The notes: generated by a model from the sequence alone, not told the origin. 64,000 bases of DNA from Pseudomonadota bacterium (GCA_027621405.1 JAQCBT010000004.1:62001-126000), one strand, 5' to 3'. Counted from the first letter of the stretch, positions 37,925 to 46,369 are shown. Numbers and translations: made by a program.

Positions 37925-38542
37925 ATGACTGACACAGATCCCGTCGAGATCGACGTCTTCACCGACTACATCTGACCCTGGTGTTATCTCAGTACCGTGA
38001 GTATTGAAAAGCTGAAGGCCAACTACCCGGTGACGTTTCGCTGGATTCCCTTCCCCCTGCATCCCGACACACCGGTGGAAGGCAAGTCGCTTGCAGAGTT
38101 GTTTGCCGGACGCGACATCGAGCACATGCGTCAGCGCATGAAGATGCTGATGGCAGAGGCCGGGCTGGAATATGGCGATCGAACCCATACCTACAATAGC
38201 CGGCTGGCCCAGGAGCTGGGCAAGTGGGCCGATACCCAGGAGGGTAGCGAGACCATACACGATGCGCTGTACCGCGCCTATTTCGTGGACAAGGTTAATC
38301 TGTACGATATCGACATGTTGGTCGGAATCGCGGAAGGTGTTGGGCTCGATGCTTCCGCCGCCCGCGCCGTGCTGGAGCAGCGTTTATTCAAGGAAGCGGT
38401 GGATGCGGACTGGCAGCGTGCCTGGGAGATGGGCATAAGCGGCGTACCTACCTTCTATAGCAACGAGCTGGTGGTCGTGGGTTGCCAGCCTTATGATGTG
38501 CTGGAAAGATTTGTTAAGCATTTATTGGTTAGCAGGAAATAG
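37925..38542 (+). CDS. DsbA/FrnE-family oxidoreductase with in-frame TGA (selenoprotein candidate)
   Basis: From ATG 37925 the frame reads 16 codons and then TGA at 37973-37975, after which it stays open for 188 codons to TAG. The protein would be 205 residues: VEIDVFTDYI-U-PWCYLSTVSIEKLK. In the family this position is the first cysteine of C-P-W-C, so the TGA stands exactly at the catalytic residue, which points to selenocysteine (U17) rather than a random stop. The rest (FPLHPDTPVEGKSLAELFAG, WAWEMGISGVPTFYSNELVVVG-like C-terminal half with the cis-Pro GVPTF) is intact. A GGGAG site precedes the ATG. A GTG start at 37997 would remove the active site. Alternative: a nonsense mutation in an inactive gene. 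Confidence 0.75.
37988..38001 (+). promoter_or_regulatory. Candidate bacterial SECIS hairpin
   Basis: CTCA-GTACCG-TGAG: a 4-bp stem with a 6-base loop that begins with G, its loop starting 17 bases after the TGA. This fits the loose bacterial SECIS model (loop within about 16-37 bases, G among the first loop bases), but the stem is short, so the support is weak. Confidence 0.35.
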
Positions 38543-38557
38543 GTAGAGAATGGGGAC

Positions 38558-38620
38558 GGCAGTAAATAGGGACAGATTTATTTTTTTAAGAAAAAAATAA
38601 ATCTGTCCCTATTTACTGCC
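38558..38620. repeat. Palindromic REP-like repeat, copy 3
   Basis: A 30-bp perfect inverted repeat (left arm 38558-38587, right arm 38591-38620, centre AAG). Followed directly by a second copy of TATTTACTGCC (38621-38631). It lies between the DsbA-like gene and the halohydrin dehalogenase gene. Confidence 0.9.
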
Positions 38621-38648
38621 TATTTACTGCCGCCTAAATTCAAACAAC

Positions 38649-39314
38649 ATGACCCAAAGAACAGCCCTAATCACCTGTGCCGACCGCTACATGGGTCCGG
38701 CTATCAGGAAAAAATTCGAAGCACTCGGATTCAAGGTAATCACCGGCGGGCACCCGATGACCTCACAGCAGGACTGCGAGGCGCTGGTCTCCTCGGCGGG
38801 TGATATCGACGTTCTGGTGGCTAACCTGGCCGAGCCACCCATGACCGGGCCTGTGCAGAACATCGACAACAATGACTGGAACAGGCTCTTCGATGCTCTG
38901 GTACACCCACTGATGTACCTGGTGCGCGCGGTGACTCCGCAGATGCTCGAGAGAAAGTCTGGCAAGATCATCGCCGTGACCAGCGCGGCGCCGTTAAAGG
39001 GCATTGCCAATAACGCGGCCTACTGTGCAGCCCGAGGCGCGCAGAACAGTTTCATCAAGGCGGTGGGCCTGGAGTTGGCGCGTGCCAATATCCAGGTCAA
39101 TGCCATCGCCCAGAACTACATCAACAACGACACCTATTACCCGGATGACATTCTGGATAATGAGAAGTTTCTCGATCATGTGAAGCGCAATGTGCCGACT
39201 AACAGGGTGGGTGCTGCCGAGGAGACAGCAGAACTGGCAGCCTATCTGGCCAGCGAGCAGTGTAATCACATGGTGGGCCAGATCATTCCACTGGCGGGTG
39301 GTTGGGCCACTTGA
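38649..39314 (+). CDS. Halohydrin dehalogenase (SDR-derived)
   Basis: A 221-residue member of the short-chain dehydrogenase fold in which the coenzyme-binding glycine motif is replaced. The two halohydrin dehalogenase signatures are present: T9-x4-Y14-x-G16 (TCADRYMG) in place of TGxxxGxG, and S112-x12-Y125-x3-R129, where arginine replaces the usual lysine. The segment AIAQNYINNDTYYPDD and the end VGQIIPLAGGW also match the family. These enzymes form epoxides from vicinal halohydrins and open epoxides with anions. Its ATG has no clear ribosome site; a repeat ends 28 bases upstream. Confidence 0.85.
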   Translation: MTQRTALITCADRYMGPAIRKKFEALGFKVITGGHPMTSQQDCEALVSSAGDIDVLVANLAEPPMTGPVQNIDNNDWNRLFDALVHPLMYLVRAVTPQMLERKSGKIIAVTSAAPLKGIANNAAYCAARGAQNSFIKAVGLELARANIQVNAIAQNYINNDTYYPDDILDNEKFLDHVKRNVPTNRVGAAEETAELAAYLASEQCNHMVGQIIPLAGGWAT

Positions 39315-39351
39315 TTCGGAATCGGGATTGGCAATCGCTAATTCAGCTAAC

Positions 39352-39744
39352 TCAGTGCTGTTCGCCGTCTTTGTCACCGATGGCTTCAATGGGATCATTG
39401 GCGACACTGCGGTGGGCCAGCAGTAACCAGTCCTGCATCAGGGCGCGAGCCATGATGTTGATCTCGGGAGTTCTCAGATCGACGGCATTGGGATAGGTGA
39501 ACTCCATCAGGCCCTGCACGATTTCCCTGAGCTGCTGTGAGCTGAGTTCCACCCGGTAGCACTCTGAGTTTCTGTCACCATCGTCTCCGTGATAGACGGG
39601 TTCGCCGCCTACGACATTACGCACATCCAGCGCGAGCTGCGGCTTCTTCTTGCGCAACAGATCGAAAGTCATGAGCAGGCTGGCCCGGCTGAATACTTCA
39701 GGCTGGCTTACCTGTTCAAGAAATTGATCGCGTTCCAATTGCAT
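39352..39744 (-). CDS. Conserved-looking protein of unknown function
   Basis: A 130-residue acidic, helical protein (QLERDQFLEQVSQPEVFSRASLLMTFDLLRKKKPQ). It has no signal peptide or known motif. The central segment DVRNVVGGEPVYHGDDGDRN could be a loop-rich domain. The start at 39744 is preceded by a weak site. It is convergent with the dehalogenase gene and read in the same direction as the CoA-transferase operon. Confidence 0.5.
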   Translation of the reverse strand: MQLERDQFLEQVSQPEVFSRASLLMTFDLLRKKKPQLALDVRNVVGGEPVYHGDDGDRNSECYRVELSSQQLREIVQGLMEFTYPNAVDLRTPEINIMARALMQDWLLLAHRSVANDPIEAIGDKDGEQH

Positions 39745-39886
39745 CCCCTGTCATTCCCTTGCCACGGCAATCCGGCCGCAGTGACCTAAGTATAGACAGG
39801 CTTTCCTGCTGGGCAGGAAGATTTTGGAAATTTTCCGGGATCTAGTGAGTCGCGCCGCTGGCTGCGGGATTGCCGGAGGCTGGATG

Positions 39887-41101
39887 TTATCTGGGCGGGC
39901 CGGCTACCACTTGTTTGTCGTGCAACTTGCCGATGGCTTCGCTGCTCAGCCCGAGTATATCCGCCAGGATCTCGTCCGTATGCTGCCCAAGCAGCGGTGC
40001 CGGGCGCAATGACTCACGCTCCGTGGCTGAGAATGTCAGGGGCTGCCCCGGCGTGAGAACTTCCCCTATACCGGGCTGCTCCATGCGTTCAAACAAGGGG
40101 TTGTCATCGGAACAGTCGGGATCGTTGCTCACCATCTCCTCGATGGTTTGATACGGTCCCCAGCAGGCACCCACTTTGTCCAGTTCCCTGGCCACGTCAG
40201 TGGAATCACGTTCGGCGAACCAGGGCGCGAACAGTGCGCGTATTCGCTCGCGCGCCTGGAAGCGATCTCCTTCGCGGCGGAAGTCCAGTTTCAGTTCCTG
40301 CTCCAGGGAGATGATCCCCAGCTCAGAACCAGTCACATCGACCAGCGCCTGCCACTGGTTGGGACTCACACCCACCACCATGACCCGGAAGCCATCGCGG
40401 CAGGCGAAGTCATGGCCGAAGGTGCCGAAGATATGATTGCCCATAGGTGCCCGGGCCTCGTTGTTGATTGTCGCCTCGGCGATGTAGCCGAGATGGCCCA
40501 TGGTGGCCATGGCCACATCGGCCAGGGCCAGGCGAATGAACTGGCCCTTGCCGGTGAGTCGGCGATGACGCTCCGCCGCCAGGATTCCCAGAGCGATCTG
40601 TTGTCCGGCGATCACATCCCAGGCGGGAAAGGGATTGTTGACGGGTTCCTCGCCGTCCCCGGTGAGGAAAGGCAGACCCACCCGGCTGTTCACCGTGTAG
40701 TCGAGTGCGCTGCCGCCGTGACGATCGCCTACCAGGTTCAGATAGATCAGGTCTTCCCGGCGGGCACGCAGTTCCTTTTCTGCCAGCCAACCCTTGGCCG
40801 GGAAGTTGGTGGAGAAGATGCCAGCGTTCTCACCGTCTGCAGTCACCAGGCGAGTCAGAATTTCACGGCCTGCGGACTTGCGAAAGTCCACGGCTATTGA
40901 GCGCTTGCCCTTGTTCAGGCTGTGCCAGTACAGGCTTACCCCGTTTTCCGTGACGGGCCAGCGTCGGTAATCGATACCGCCACCAATCTGGTCGAAGCGA
41001 ATGACATCGGCACCGAGCTGGGCCAGAGTCATGCCGCCTGACGGTGCTGCGATAAATGCGCTGCCTTCTACGATGCGGAGGCCCTGTAATATGTTCTGCA
41101 C
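39887..41101 (-). CDS. mct: 2-methylfumaryl-CoA (mesaconyl-CoA) C1-C4 transferase
   Basis: A 404-residue family III CoA transferase. The N-terminus LQGLRIVEGSAFIAAPSGGMTLAQLGADVIRFDQIGGG and the region SLNKGKRSIAVDFRK are close to Mct of the 3-hydroxypropionate bi-cycle, which moves CoA within mesaconyl-CoA between C1 and C4. Candidate catalytic aspartate: D162 in PAWDVIAG. The PYQTIEEMVSNDPDCS segment is also shared. It is last in a three-gene operon after the dehydrogenase and hydratase genes. The intramolecular transfer is inferred from family likeness. Confidence 0.78.
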   Translation of the reverse strand: MQNILQGLRIVEGSAFIAAPSGGMTLAQLGADVIRFDQIGGGIDYRRWPVTENGVSLYWHSLNKGKRSIAVDFRKSAGREILTRLVTADGENAGIFSTNFPAKGWLAEKELRARREDLIYLNLVGDRHGGSALDYTVNSRVGLPFLTGDGEEPVNNPFPAWDVIAGQQIALGILAAERHRRLTGKGQFIRLALADVAMATMGHLGYIAEATINNEARAPMGNHIFGTFGHDFACRDGFRVMVVGVSPNQWQALVDVTGSELGIISLEQELKLDFRREGDRFQARERIRALFAPWFAERDSTDVARELDKVGACWGPYQTIEEMVSNDPDCSDDNPLFERMEQPGIGEVLTPGQPLTFSATERESLRPAPLLGQHTDEILADILGLSSEAIGKLHDKQVVAGPPR

Positions 41102-41146
41102 GATTCCTGTTTCTTCTCTATTCGATTTTTGAATGTGATTGAAAAA

Positions 41147-42004
41147 TCAGTCGATCAGTAAATAGCCATTGTTGATGACGATCTTGTCCTGCTCCACAGA
41201 TTTGCAGCGAAACCTGTACTCCTTGCCATCCTGCCACACCTCGGTTCGGATCGTCTCGCCGGGATAGACTGGTGCCGAGAATCGCAACCGCAAATGGCGG
41301 AAGCGCTCTGGCTCATAGTCTGCACACAGCTTGAGCAGGGCGTGGGTCATCACCCCCATGGTACACAGACCATGCAGGATGGGCGCCTTGAAGCCCGCAC
41401 TGGCCGCGACTTCAGGGTCTGAATGCAGGGGATTGAGATCGCCAGTCAATCGATAGATGAGCGCCTGCTGCGGCAAAGTGGGCAGGTCGCACACTTTATC
41501 CGGCTCTCGTGACGGTATGGGGTCTGTCTTCGGTGTGGGTTTGCGTTCCCCACCGAAGCCGCCATCGCCCCGTGCCAGTACCGTGGTACGGACAGTGCAG
41601 AGATCGGCGCCGGACTCCACATTGCGGATGGTGCGCTCTGACTTGATGAGGGCGCCGATACGCTCGCCCTTGTCGATAACCTCGGTGAGACGGGTCGTCG
41701 CTTCCACCGTTCCGGCACTCGGAAACGGCTGGTGAATAATCAATTCCTGTTCGGTTTGCAGGAGCTGCACCCAATCCAGGTCGATGTCGCGTTCGGCGGC
41801 CCAGAAGCCGGGATGTGCCATCACCACCGGTTGGCTTGGCATGACCTTGAGCGACTTCTCATAGACGAAGGGCAGGCAGTTGCGGTCCAGCGGGTCCTGT
41901 CCCATCCCCACCCCGAGCGCATAGAGCATGCAATCCTTCTCGTTATAGGTCTCGGTGATCGTAGGAAACTGGCGACTGGTGAGGTAGTCGGGATCTATGG
42001 CCAT
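41147..42004 (-). CDS. MaoC / hydratase-2 family enoyl-CoA hydratase
   Basis: A 285-residue double hot-dog enoyl-CoA hydratase. The C-terminal half has the catalytic element LTGDLNPLHSDPEVAASAGFKAPILHGLC with the D and H of hydratase-2. The N-terminal half (YALGVGMGQDPLDRN ... FPSAGTVEATTRLTEVIDKG) is the partner fold without catalytic residues. In this operon it would hydrate mesaconyl-C4-CoA to citramalyl-CoA, the job of Meh in the 3-hydroxypropionate pathway. That assignment is by context; the family also acts on ordinary enoyl-CoA. Confidence 0.8.
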   Translation of the reverse strand: MAIDPDYLTSRQFPTITETYNEKDCMLYALGVGMGQDPLDRNCLPFVYEKSLKVMPSQPVVMAHPGFWAAERDIDLDWVQLLQTEQELIIHQPFPSAGTVEATTRLTEVIDKGERIGALIKSERTIRNVESGADLCTVRTTVLARGDGGFGGERKPTPKTDPIPSREPDKVCDLPTLPQQALIYRLTGDLNPLHSDPEVAASAGFKAPILHGLCTMGVMTHALLKLCADYEPERFRHLRLRFSAPVYPGETIRTEVWQDGKEYRFRCKSVEQDKIVINNGYLLID

Positions 42005-42063
42005 CTTGTCAGCTTATTATCAGTGTTAATTCTGTTCTGTGTTATCTGTCGCGGGTACAGGTT

Positions 42064-43818
42064 CTATTCCTTCGCTTCGCGTAGAAGGAGCTCCCGTGCA
42101 ATCACCCGTATTGCCAGCACTTCTTCTGCACCTTCGAAAATGGAAAGCACCCGCGCGTCCACGAAATAGCGACTGACGGGAGACTCTTCGGCATAACCCA
42201 TGCCGCCATGAATCTGCATGGCCTCCCGGCACACCCACTCCGCTGCCCGGCAGGCGAACAGTTTAACAAGACTGGCTTCCATCTGGCCGGTGTCACTGTC
42301 CTGCAGGTTCGCCACGGCCTGGTCCATTTTCTCCGCCACCGCGTAACTGAACTGGCGGGCTGCGGTGATGGTGGCCAGCATGCGGGCGAGCTTGCGCTCC
42401 GTGAGCTGGAAGTTCGCGATGGGTTGGCCGAAGACCTTGCGATCCCAGGCGTAACGCACGGCCTGTTCGAAGGCTGCCTGCATCACACCCGTGGCCCGGG
42501 CCGCCGTCTGTAAACGCCCACCGGCGAAACCCGCCATGGTGTAGTAGAAGCCCTTGCCCTCTCCCGCTTCGCCGCCGACAAGATTGGCGGTGGGCACGAA
42601 GTAGTCATCGAAGAATAATTGAAAGGAATGCATGCCACGATAGCCCAGGGTCGCGATTGCCTTGCCTGACAGGCAGCCGCCCGCTTCCTGCCGATGATGA
42701 AACTCGTGGCCGGGAAACGCCGGCTTCTCCACCATGAACAGGCTGAGTCCCCTGTAGCCTATCGCCGCATCGGGATTGGTCCGTGCCAGGACTACCAGGA
42801 TCTCCGAGCGTCCGGCGAAGGTACACCAGGTCTTGGCACCGTTGAGCAGCCAGCCTCCCTCGGTTGGGGTTGCGCGCAGGGACACTGCTGCCACATCGGA
42901 ACCGGTATCGGGCTCGGTAATGGAGATGGCGCAGAGCTTTTCGCCGCTGGCCAGCTGCGGCAACCAGTGCTGCTGCTGTTGTTCGGTGCCTCCGGCCAAC
43001 AGGGCCCGCGCTGCAATCTCGGGGCGTGTGATCAGGCTGCCCGCCGCGCCGAGCGATCCTCTCGACAATTCCTCAGTCACCACGATCATGCCCAGGCTGT
43101 CCGGTGCATCGTCGGGCTGCAGGCCACCGAAGCGCTCGGGAATAGAAGTACCGAAGCAACCCAGTGCAGCAGCCTTGCTGATGATCTCTTCCGGAATATC
43201 GGTATCTTGCCGATGTATGTTCTCGGCCAAGGGCGCCACTACTTCGTCACTGAAGCGCATGAAAGTTTCCCGCACCATTTCTTTTTCATCTGCGAGGATT
43301 GATGGCAGGCGCATGAAGTTGAATTCACAACAGTACTCGGCGAGGCCATAGCCGCCGCTGCCCTCGGTCGTAGTGTCGAGCCAGGTGTTGATGTCTTCGC
43401 GACTGAGCAAGGCGGCGACATCGCGACGAGCTACGCCAAGCGCGGAGCCGGCGGCGGCGAATCGGCCGAGGATATCCTTGCAGGTGTCGGCACAGAAGCG
43501 AATCGCGATGTCTCTAACCAGTGGGTGAGGTTTTTCTACTCCGTCGCTGTGCGCAGTGTCGTAGGCCAGCATCGCCCGCGCTGCTTGCAGTTCCGCACTG
43601 GCAACGGCGATCTCGAAACATTGCTGCTGGAAGCGATTGAACTTCTTCTCGTCAATCTTGCCGTCGGTGACCACATTGCTGCGGATGCTGGCAATGCTCT
43701 TGTCTACTACTGCCTGCGCTTCAGCGAGCACAGACCCTGCCTGCTCGAGAAGCACTGAGGAATCGGGGCTGCTGACGAGTCTGAATTCGGGCACGGATTG
43801 TCGAGAAACCGGGAGCAA
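42064..43818 (-). CDS. mcd: (2S)-methylsuccinyl-CoA dehydrogenase-like acyl-CoA dehydrogenase
   Basis: A 584-residue acyl-CoA dehydrogenase with an extra N-terminal domain of about 170 residues, helical (EQAGSVLAEAQAVVDKSIASIRSNVV ... SAELQAARAMLAYDT). This extension, plus the core segments EELSRGSLGAAGSLITRPEIAARALLAGGTE and YRGLSLFMVEKP and LGYRGMHSF, matches Mcd of the ethylmalonyl-CoA pathway, which makes mesaconyl-C1-CoA. FAD and acyl-CoA dehydrogenase motifs (SITEPDTGSD, IHGGMGYAEESPVSRYFVDAR) are present. First gene of the operon; TTG 43818 or GTG 43794 could be the start. Confidence 0.8.
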   Translation of the reverse strand: MLPVSRQSVPEFRLVSSPDSSVLLEQAGSVLAEAQAVVDKSIASIRSNVVTDGKIDEKKFNRFQQQCFEIAVASAELQAARAMLAYDTAHSDGVEKPHPLVRDIAIRFCADTCKDILGRFAAAGSALGVARRDVAALLSREDINTWLDTTTEGSGGYGLAEYCCEFNFMRLPSILADEKEMVRETFMRFSDEVVAPLAENIHRQDTDIPEEIISKAAALGCFGTSIPERFGGLQPDDAPDSLGMIVVTEELSRGSLGAAGSLITRPEIAARALLAGGTEQQQQHWLPQLASGEKLCAISITEPDTGSDVAAVSLRATPTEGGWLLNGAKTWCTFAGRSEILVVLARTNPDAAIGYRGLSLFMVEKPAFPGHEFHHRQEAGGCLSGKAIATLGYRGMHSFQLFFDDYFVPTANLVGGEAGEGKGFYYTMAGFAGGRLQTAARATGVMQAAFEQAVRYAWDRKVFGQPIANFQLTERKLARMLATITAARQFSYAVAEKMDQAVANLQDSDTGQMEASLVKLFACRAAEWVCREAMQIHGGMGYAEESPVSRYFVDARVLSIFEGAEEVLAIRVIARELLLREAKE

Positions 43819-43913
43819 AAGGAAGCGCCGATTCTACGGGAATGGGCCCGCAATTGCGATGCGATACCCACGTGGTAATCCTGCTAGAATGCCGCCTCGA
43901 CACGAGGCAAACG

Positions 43914-44657
43914 ATGAGTAATCCCCCAGGCAAGAAACCCGGCACCCGCAAGAGCAGTCCTGCCACCGGGAACAAGCGACCCCAGACCAGGCAAGGCAAG
44001 GCCCCCACTGAAAGCAGCACGCCCGGAAAGCGTAAACCGCTGCGCTATCGACCACAGAAGCCACCACGCCTGCGCTGCTTCTTCGGCATCCGGTTTACCC
44101 TGGCGAATGAGATCGCGGCCATGCGCGAGGAACTCAGCGCATTGAGCGCTGACGCGCCGGAGGCAGTCCGTCTCGCACCCGATGACAATCTGCACATCAC
44201 CCTTAAATTCCTCGGCTCCGTGGAAGAGTCAAACCTGAGCATACTGGAATCCATACTCAAGGAAGTCGCACTGCGACACGGACCCATGCAATTGCAGGCC
44301 AGTGGTGCCGGTGTGTTCAAGAATTCCTGCTGGGTCGGTATCGATGAAGATGCCGCACTGACCAGGCTCGCGCAGGAGCTGGATACGGCCTGCATGGCGG
44401 TCGGCGCCCTCAAGGAGGACAAGTCCTACCTGCCCCACGTTACCGTGGCACGCTTCGGCAAGGATGCGAAATTGAAACTCTCATCTGTGATTCAGAAGTT
44501 TGCCGATCACAAGTGGGGAACGATCGCAGTAGACCAGATCTGTCTCTACCGCTCAAACACCTTGCCAGAAGGCGCCAGGTATACTGTTATCAGCGAGGCG
44601 AAACTGGACGGGGACAAATCGGGCCAAGTGAACTCGACCGAAGACAAGCCTGGCTAA
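43914..44657 (+). CDS. thpR: RNA 2',3'-cyclic phosphodiesterase (ThpR, 2H family)
   Basis: From ATG 43914 (with GAGG before it) the protein has 247 residues. Two H-x-T motifs are at H94-T96 (HITLKFLG) and H175-T177 (HVTVARFG), the two catalytic pairs of the 2H phosphoesterases; members cut 2',3'-cyclic phosphate of RNA. The first 50 residues are a basic, proline-rich extension (PGKKPGTRKSSPATGNKRP) not found in most homologues. A longer frame begins at 43842 without a good start. Confidence 0.88.
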   Translation: MSNPPGKKPGTRKSSPATGNKRPQTRQGKAPTESSTPGKRKPLRYRPQKPPRLRCFFGIRFTLANEIAAMREELSALSADAPEAVRLAPDDNLHITLKFLGSVEESNLSILESILKEVALRHGPMQLQASGAGVFKNSCWVGIDEDAALTRLAQELDTACMAVGALKEDKSYLPHVTVARFGKDAKLKLSSVIQKFADHKWGTIAVDQICLYRSNTLPEGARYTVISEAKLDGDKSGQVNSTEDKPG

Positions 44658-45262
44658 CAGTTCTTGTATTTGTCGTAGAGACCCAGCCCCTGCAATATCT
44701 GCGGGGCGGCCTTCTCCAGGCGGGACAGACGGGTCTTCTCCTGCTTGGCTGACCCGATATGCTCGGCGTACTCCTTCTGCCTGCCGGGAGTGAGCGCGGC
44801 AAACGCCTTCTGCAGCCGCTTGTTCCTGTCCAATGCCAGCTGTAGTTCGCCCGGAATCAGCAAGGCCTTCTTCTCGGGCTTGATGGTCTTGCCGCTACGC
44901 GCATTATTTATGGCTTCGAGTACGTAGGACTTCACCAGGCGCTTGGGAAACCTGTCGCCGGCTTCGAAGCGCCATTGGCGCTGGGCCTTGGTGGTTCCTT
45001 CCCCGGCGTTTACCAGATGCCGGTCTTTGTCTTTCAGGAAGACCCCGTTGTGAAACCAGATCGCGCAGTGATTCTTGAATCCTGTCAGCCCGATGATGTT
45101 CTTGCCATTGAGGGTGTAGGTCGGCATCCCCCACTTCACCGTCTCATCCATTTCCGTACCACGCAGCACTTCCCGTGCGGGTTCCAGAAAATCCCGCCAC
45201 TGTTCATGTTTCTTCAGGTAGGCGCTTATCTTTTTCTCGGTGTCATTGATAGTGGACGCCAT
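44654..45262 (-). CDS. YdeI/OmpD-associated, DUF1801-type protein
   Basis: From ATG 45262 (MASTINDTEKKISAYLKKHEQWRDFL) the product is 202 residues. The first half matches the DUF1801 fold (WGMPTYTLNGKNIIGLTGFKNHCAIWFHNGVFLKD), the second the OmdA tail (LIPGELQLALDRNKRLQKAFAALTPGRQKEYAEHIGSAKQEKTR). Function unknown. It follows a GNAT gene with 2 bases between stop and start, so they are co-translated. Confidence 0.85.
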   Translation of the reverse strand: MASTINDTEKKISAYLKKHEQWRDFLEPAREVLRGTEMDETVKWGMPTYTLNGKNIIGLTGFKNHCAIWFHNGVFLKDKDRHLVNAGEGTTKAQRQWRFEAGDRFPKRLVKSYVLEAINNARSGKTIKPEKKALLIPGELQLALDRNKRLQKAFAALTPGRQKEYAEHIGSAKQEKTRLSRLEKAAPQILQGLGLYDKYKNC

Positions 45263-45264
45263 GG

Positions 45265-45807
45265 CTATCTTCCATGGCGTGGATTGATGAGGGAGTTCAG
45301 TACATGATCCTCCCACTTGCCGTTAATAAGAATATATTCCTTCGCATAACCTTCTCGCTGAAAACCCAGACTACCGAGCAGTGCCTCTGATCGCTGGTTC
45401 GCTGGCATGTGATTTGCGATCACCCGGTGCAGTTTCAATTCATCGAAGGCATAGGCGATGGCGTGGGAGACGATGGCTTTCATATAGCCCTGCCCCTGGT
45501 ATCGCTCCGCCACCGAGTAACCCAGGTGACAGGCCTGGAACACGCCGCGTACGATGTTGCTCAGTGAACAGCTACCGATGACATGGGACTCCGCCGCATC
45601 GGTGCCGATGAAATGCACGGACAAGCCGGCCTCGAACTCGATCTTCCGCTCCTCGAGACGGCGCTTCCACATATCGATGGAGTGATGTTCCCGGGGCACC
45701 AGCGGACTCCAGGGCTGCAGGTGAGATTCGTTCACTGCGAAGTAGTTGGCCATGATGATTTCATGGCCGATGTCAGCGCGAATTATTTTCAGACCGGGTT
45801 TCGACAA
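45265..45807 (-). CDS. GNAT acetyltransferase, RimJ/RimL type
   Basis: A 180-residue enzyme with the family start ANYFAVNESHLQPWSPLVPREH, a motif-A acetyl-CoA loop YQGQGYMKAIVSHAIAYAF and the ending ANQRSEALLGSLGFQREGYAKEYILINGKWEDHV, typical of N-terminal ribosomal protein acetyltransferases RimJ/RimL. TTG 45807 gives the needed N-terminus; a later ATG would cut into the fold. The gene is the first of the pair with 44654. Confidence 0.85.
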   Translation of the reverse strand: MSKPGLKIIRADIGHEIIMANYFAVNESHLQPWSPLVPREHHSIDMWKRRLEERKIEFEAGLSVHFIGTDAAESHVIGSCSLSNIVRGVFQACHLGYSVAERYQGQGYMKAIVSHAIAYAFDELKLHRVIANHMPANQRSEALLGSLGFQREGYAKEYILINGKWEDHVLNSLINPRHGR

Positions 45808-45813
45808 AACTGC

Positions 45814-46311
45814 TCAGCCATTTCCTTGAAGGTGCTTGATCATCAGCAGGGTCTGCTCGCCACGCACGTTTAATTCCTGCAGGGCTGTCCAGCCCAGGCG
45901 AGCATAGAGTCCGCCACTGGTATTTTGCGTCTGCAGATAAAGATGAGGCAAGCCCCTGGCGACGGCGAGATCGATGATGTGCCGGGTGATCTGCGAGGCC
46001 ACGTTCCTGCCGCGCTGTGCTTCGTCCACGTACACACTACCCAGCCAATACTGCCTGTCCGGAAACAGATCAGCCAGCTCCTGCAGTTTCAGGGCGGCGA
46101 CTGCTATCGGCTCCTCGTTCTCAAAGGCAATGACGTGGGTGGGAAAGCCTGTGCTGGAAAGCGATTCCGTCAGCTGATTTTCCAGTGCCGGAAAATCGTC
46201 TCCCATGCGATCCGCCCACACGCCGTGCCACCAGCGGATGACCAGCGGTACTAGGTGGGGATGATGCAACAGATAGTCAAAGCGCAGGGACACGACGATA
46301 CACGGAAGCAA
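45814..46311 (-). CDS. GNAT family acetyltransferase
   Basis: A 165-residue acetyltransferase: YWLGSVYVDEAQRGRNVASQITRHIIDLAV is the acetyl-CoA-binding region and LYARLGWTALQELNVRGEQTLLMIK the C-terminal strand. No substrate can be predicted. The start is uncertain: a TTG at 46311 or GTG at 46293. Stop and the next start in the same direction are 6 bases apart, so it probably belongs to the operon 46311-44654. Confidence 0.75.
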   Translation of the reverse strand: MLPCIVVSLRFDYLLHHPHLVPLVIRWWHGVWADRMGDDFPALENQLTESLSSTGFPTHVIAFENEEPIAVAALKLQELADLFPDRQYWLGSVYVDEAQRGRNVASQITRHIIDLAVARGLPHLYLQTQNTSGGLYARLGWTALQELNVRGEQTLLMIKHLQGNG

Positions 46312-46369
46312 CGACTCGAGAGAGGAAGTGTAAACGTCGCTCCGGGGAAATAATAGAAGAAGGAACCGG

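Noticed and set aside
37997..38542. DsbA-like gene starting at GTG 37997
   Set aside because: That start would remove the redox motif, has no ribosome site, and ignores a good ATG with GGGAG upstream at 37925 in the same frame.
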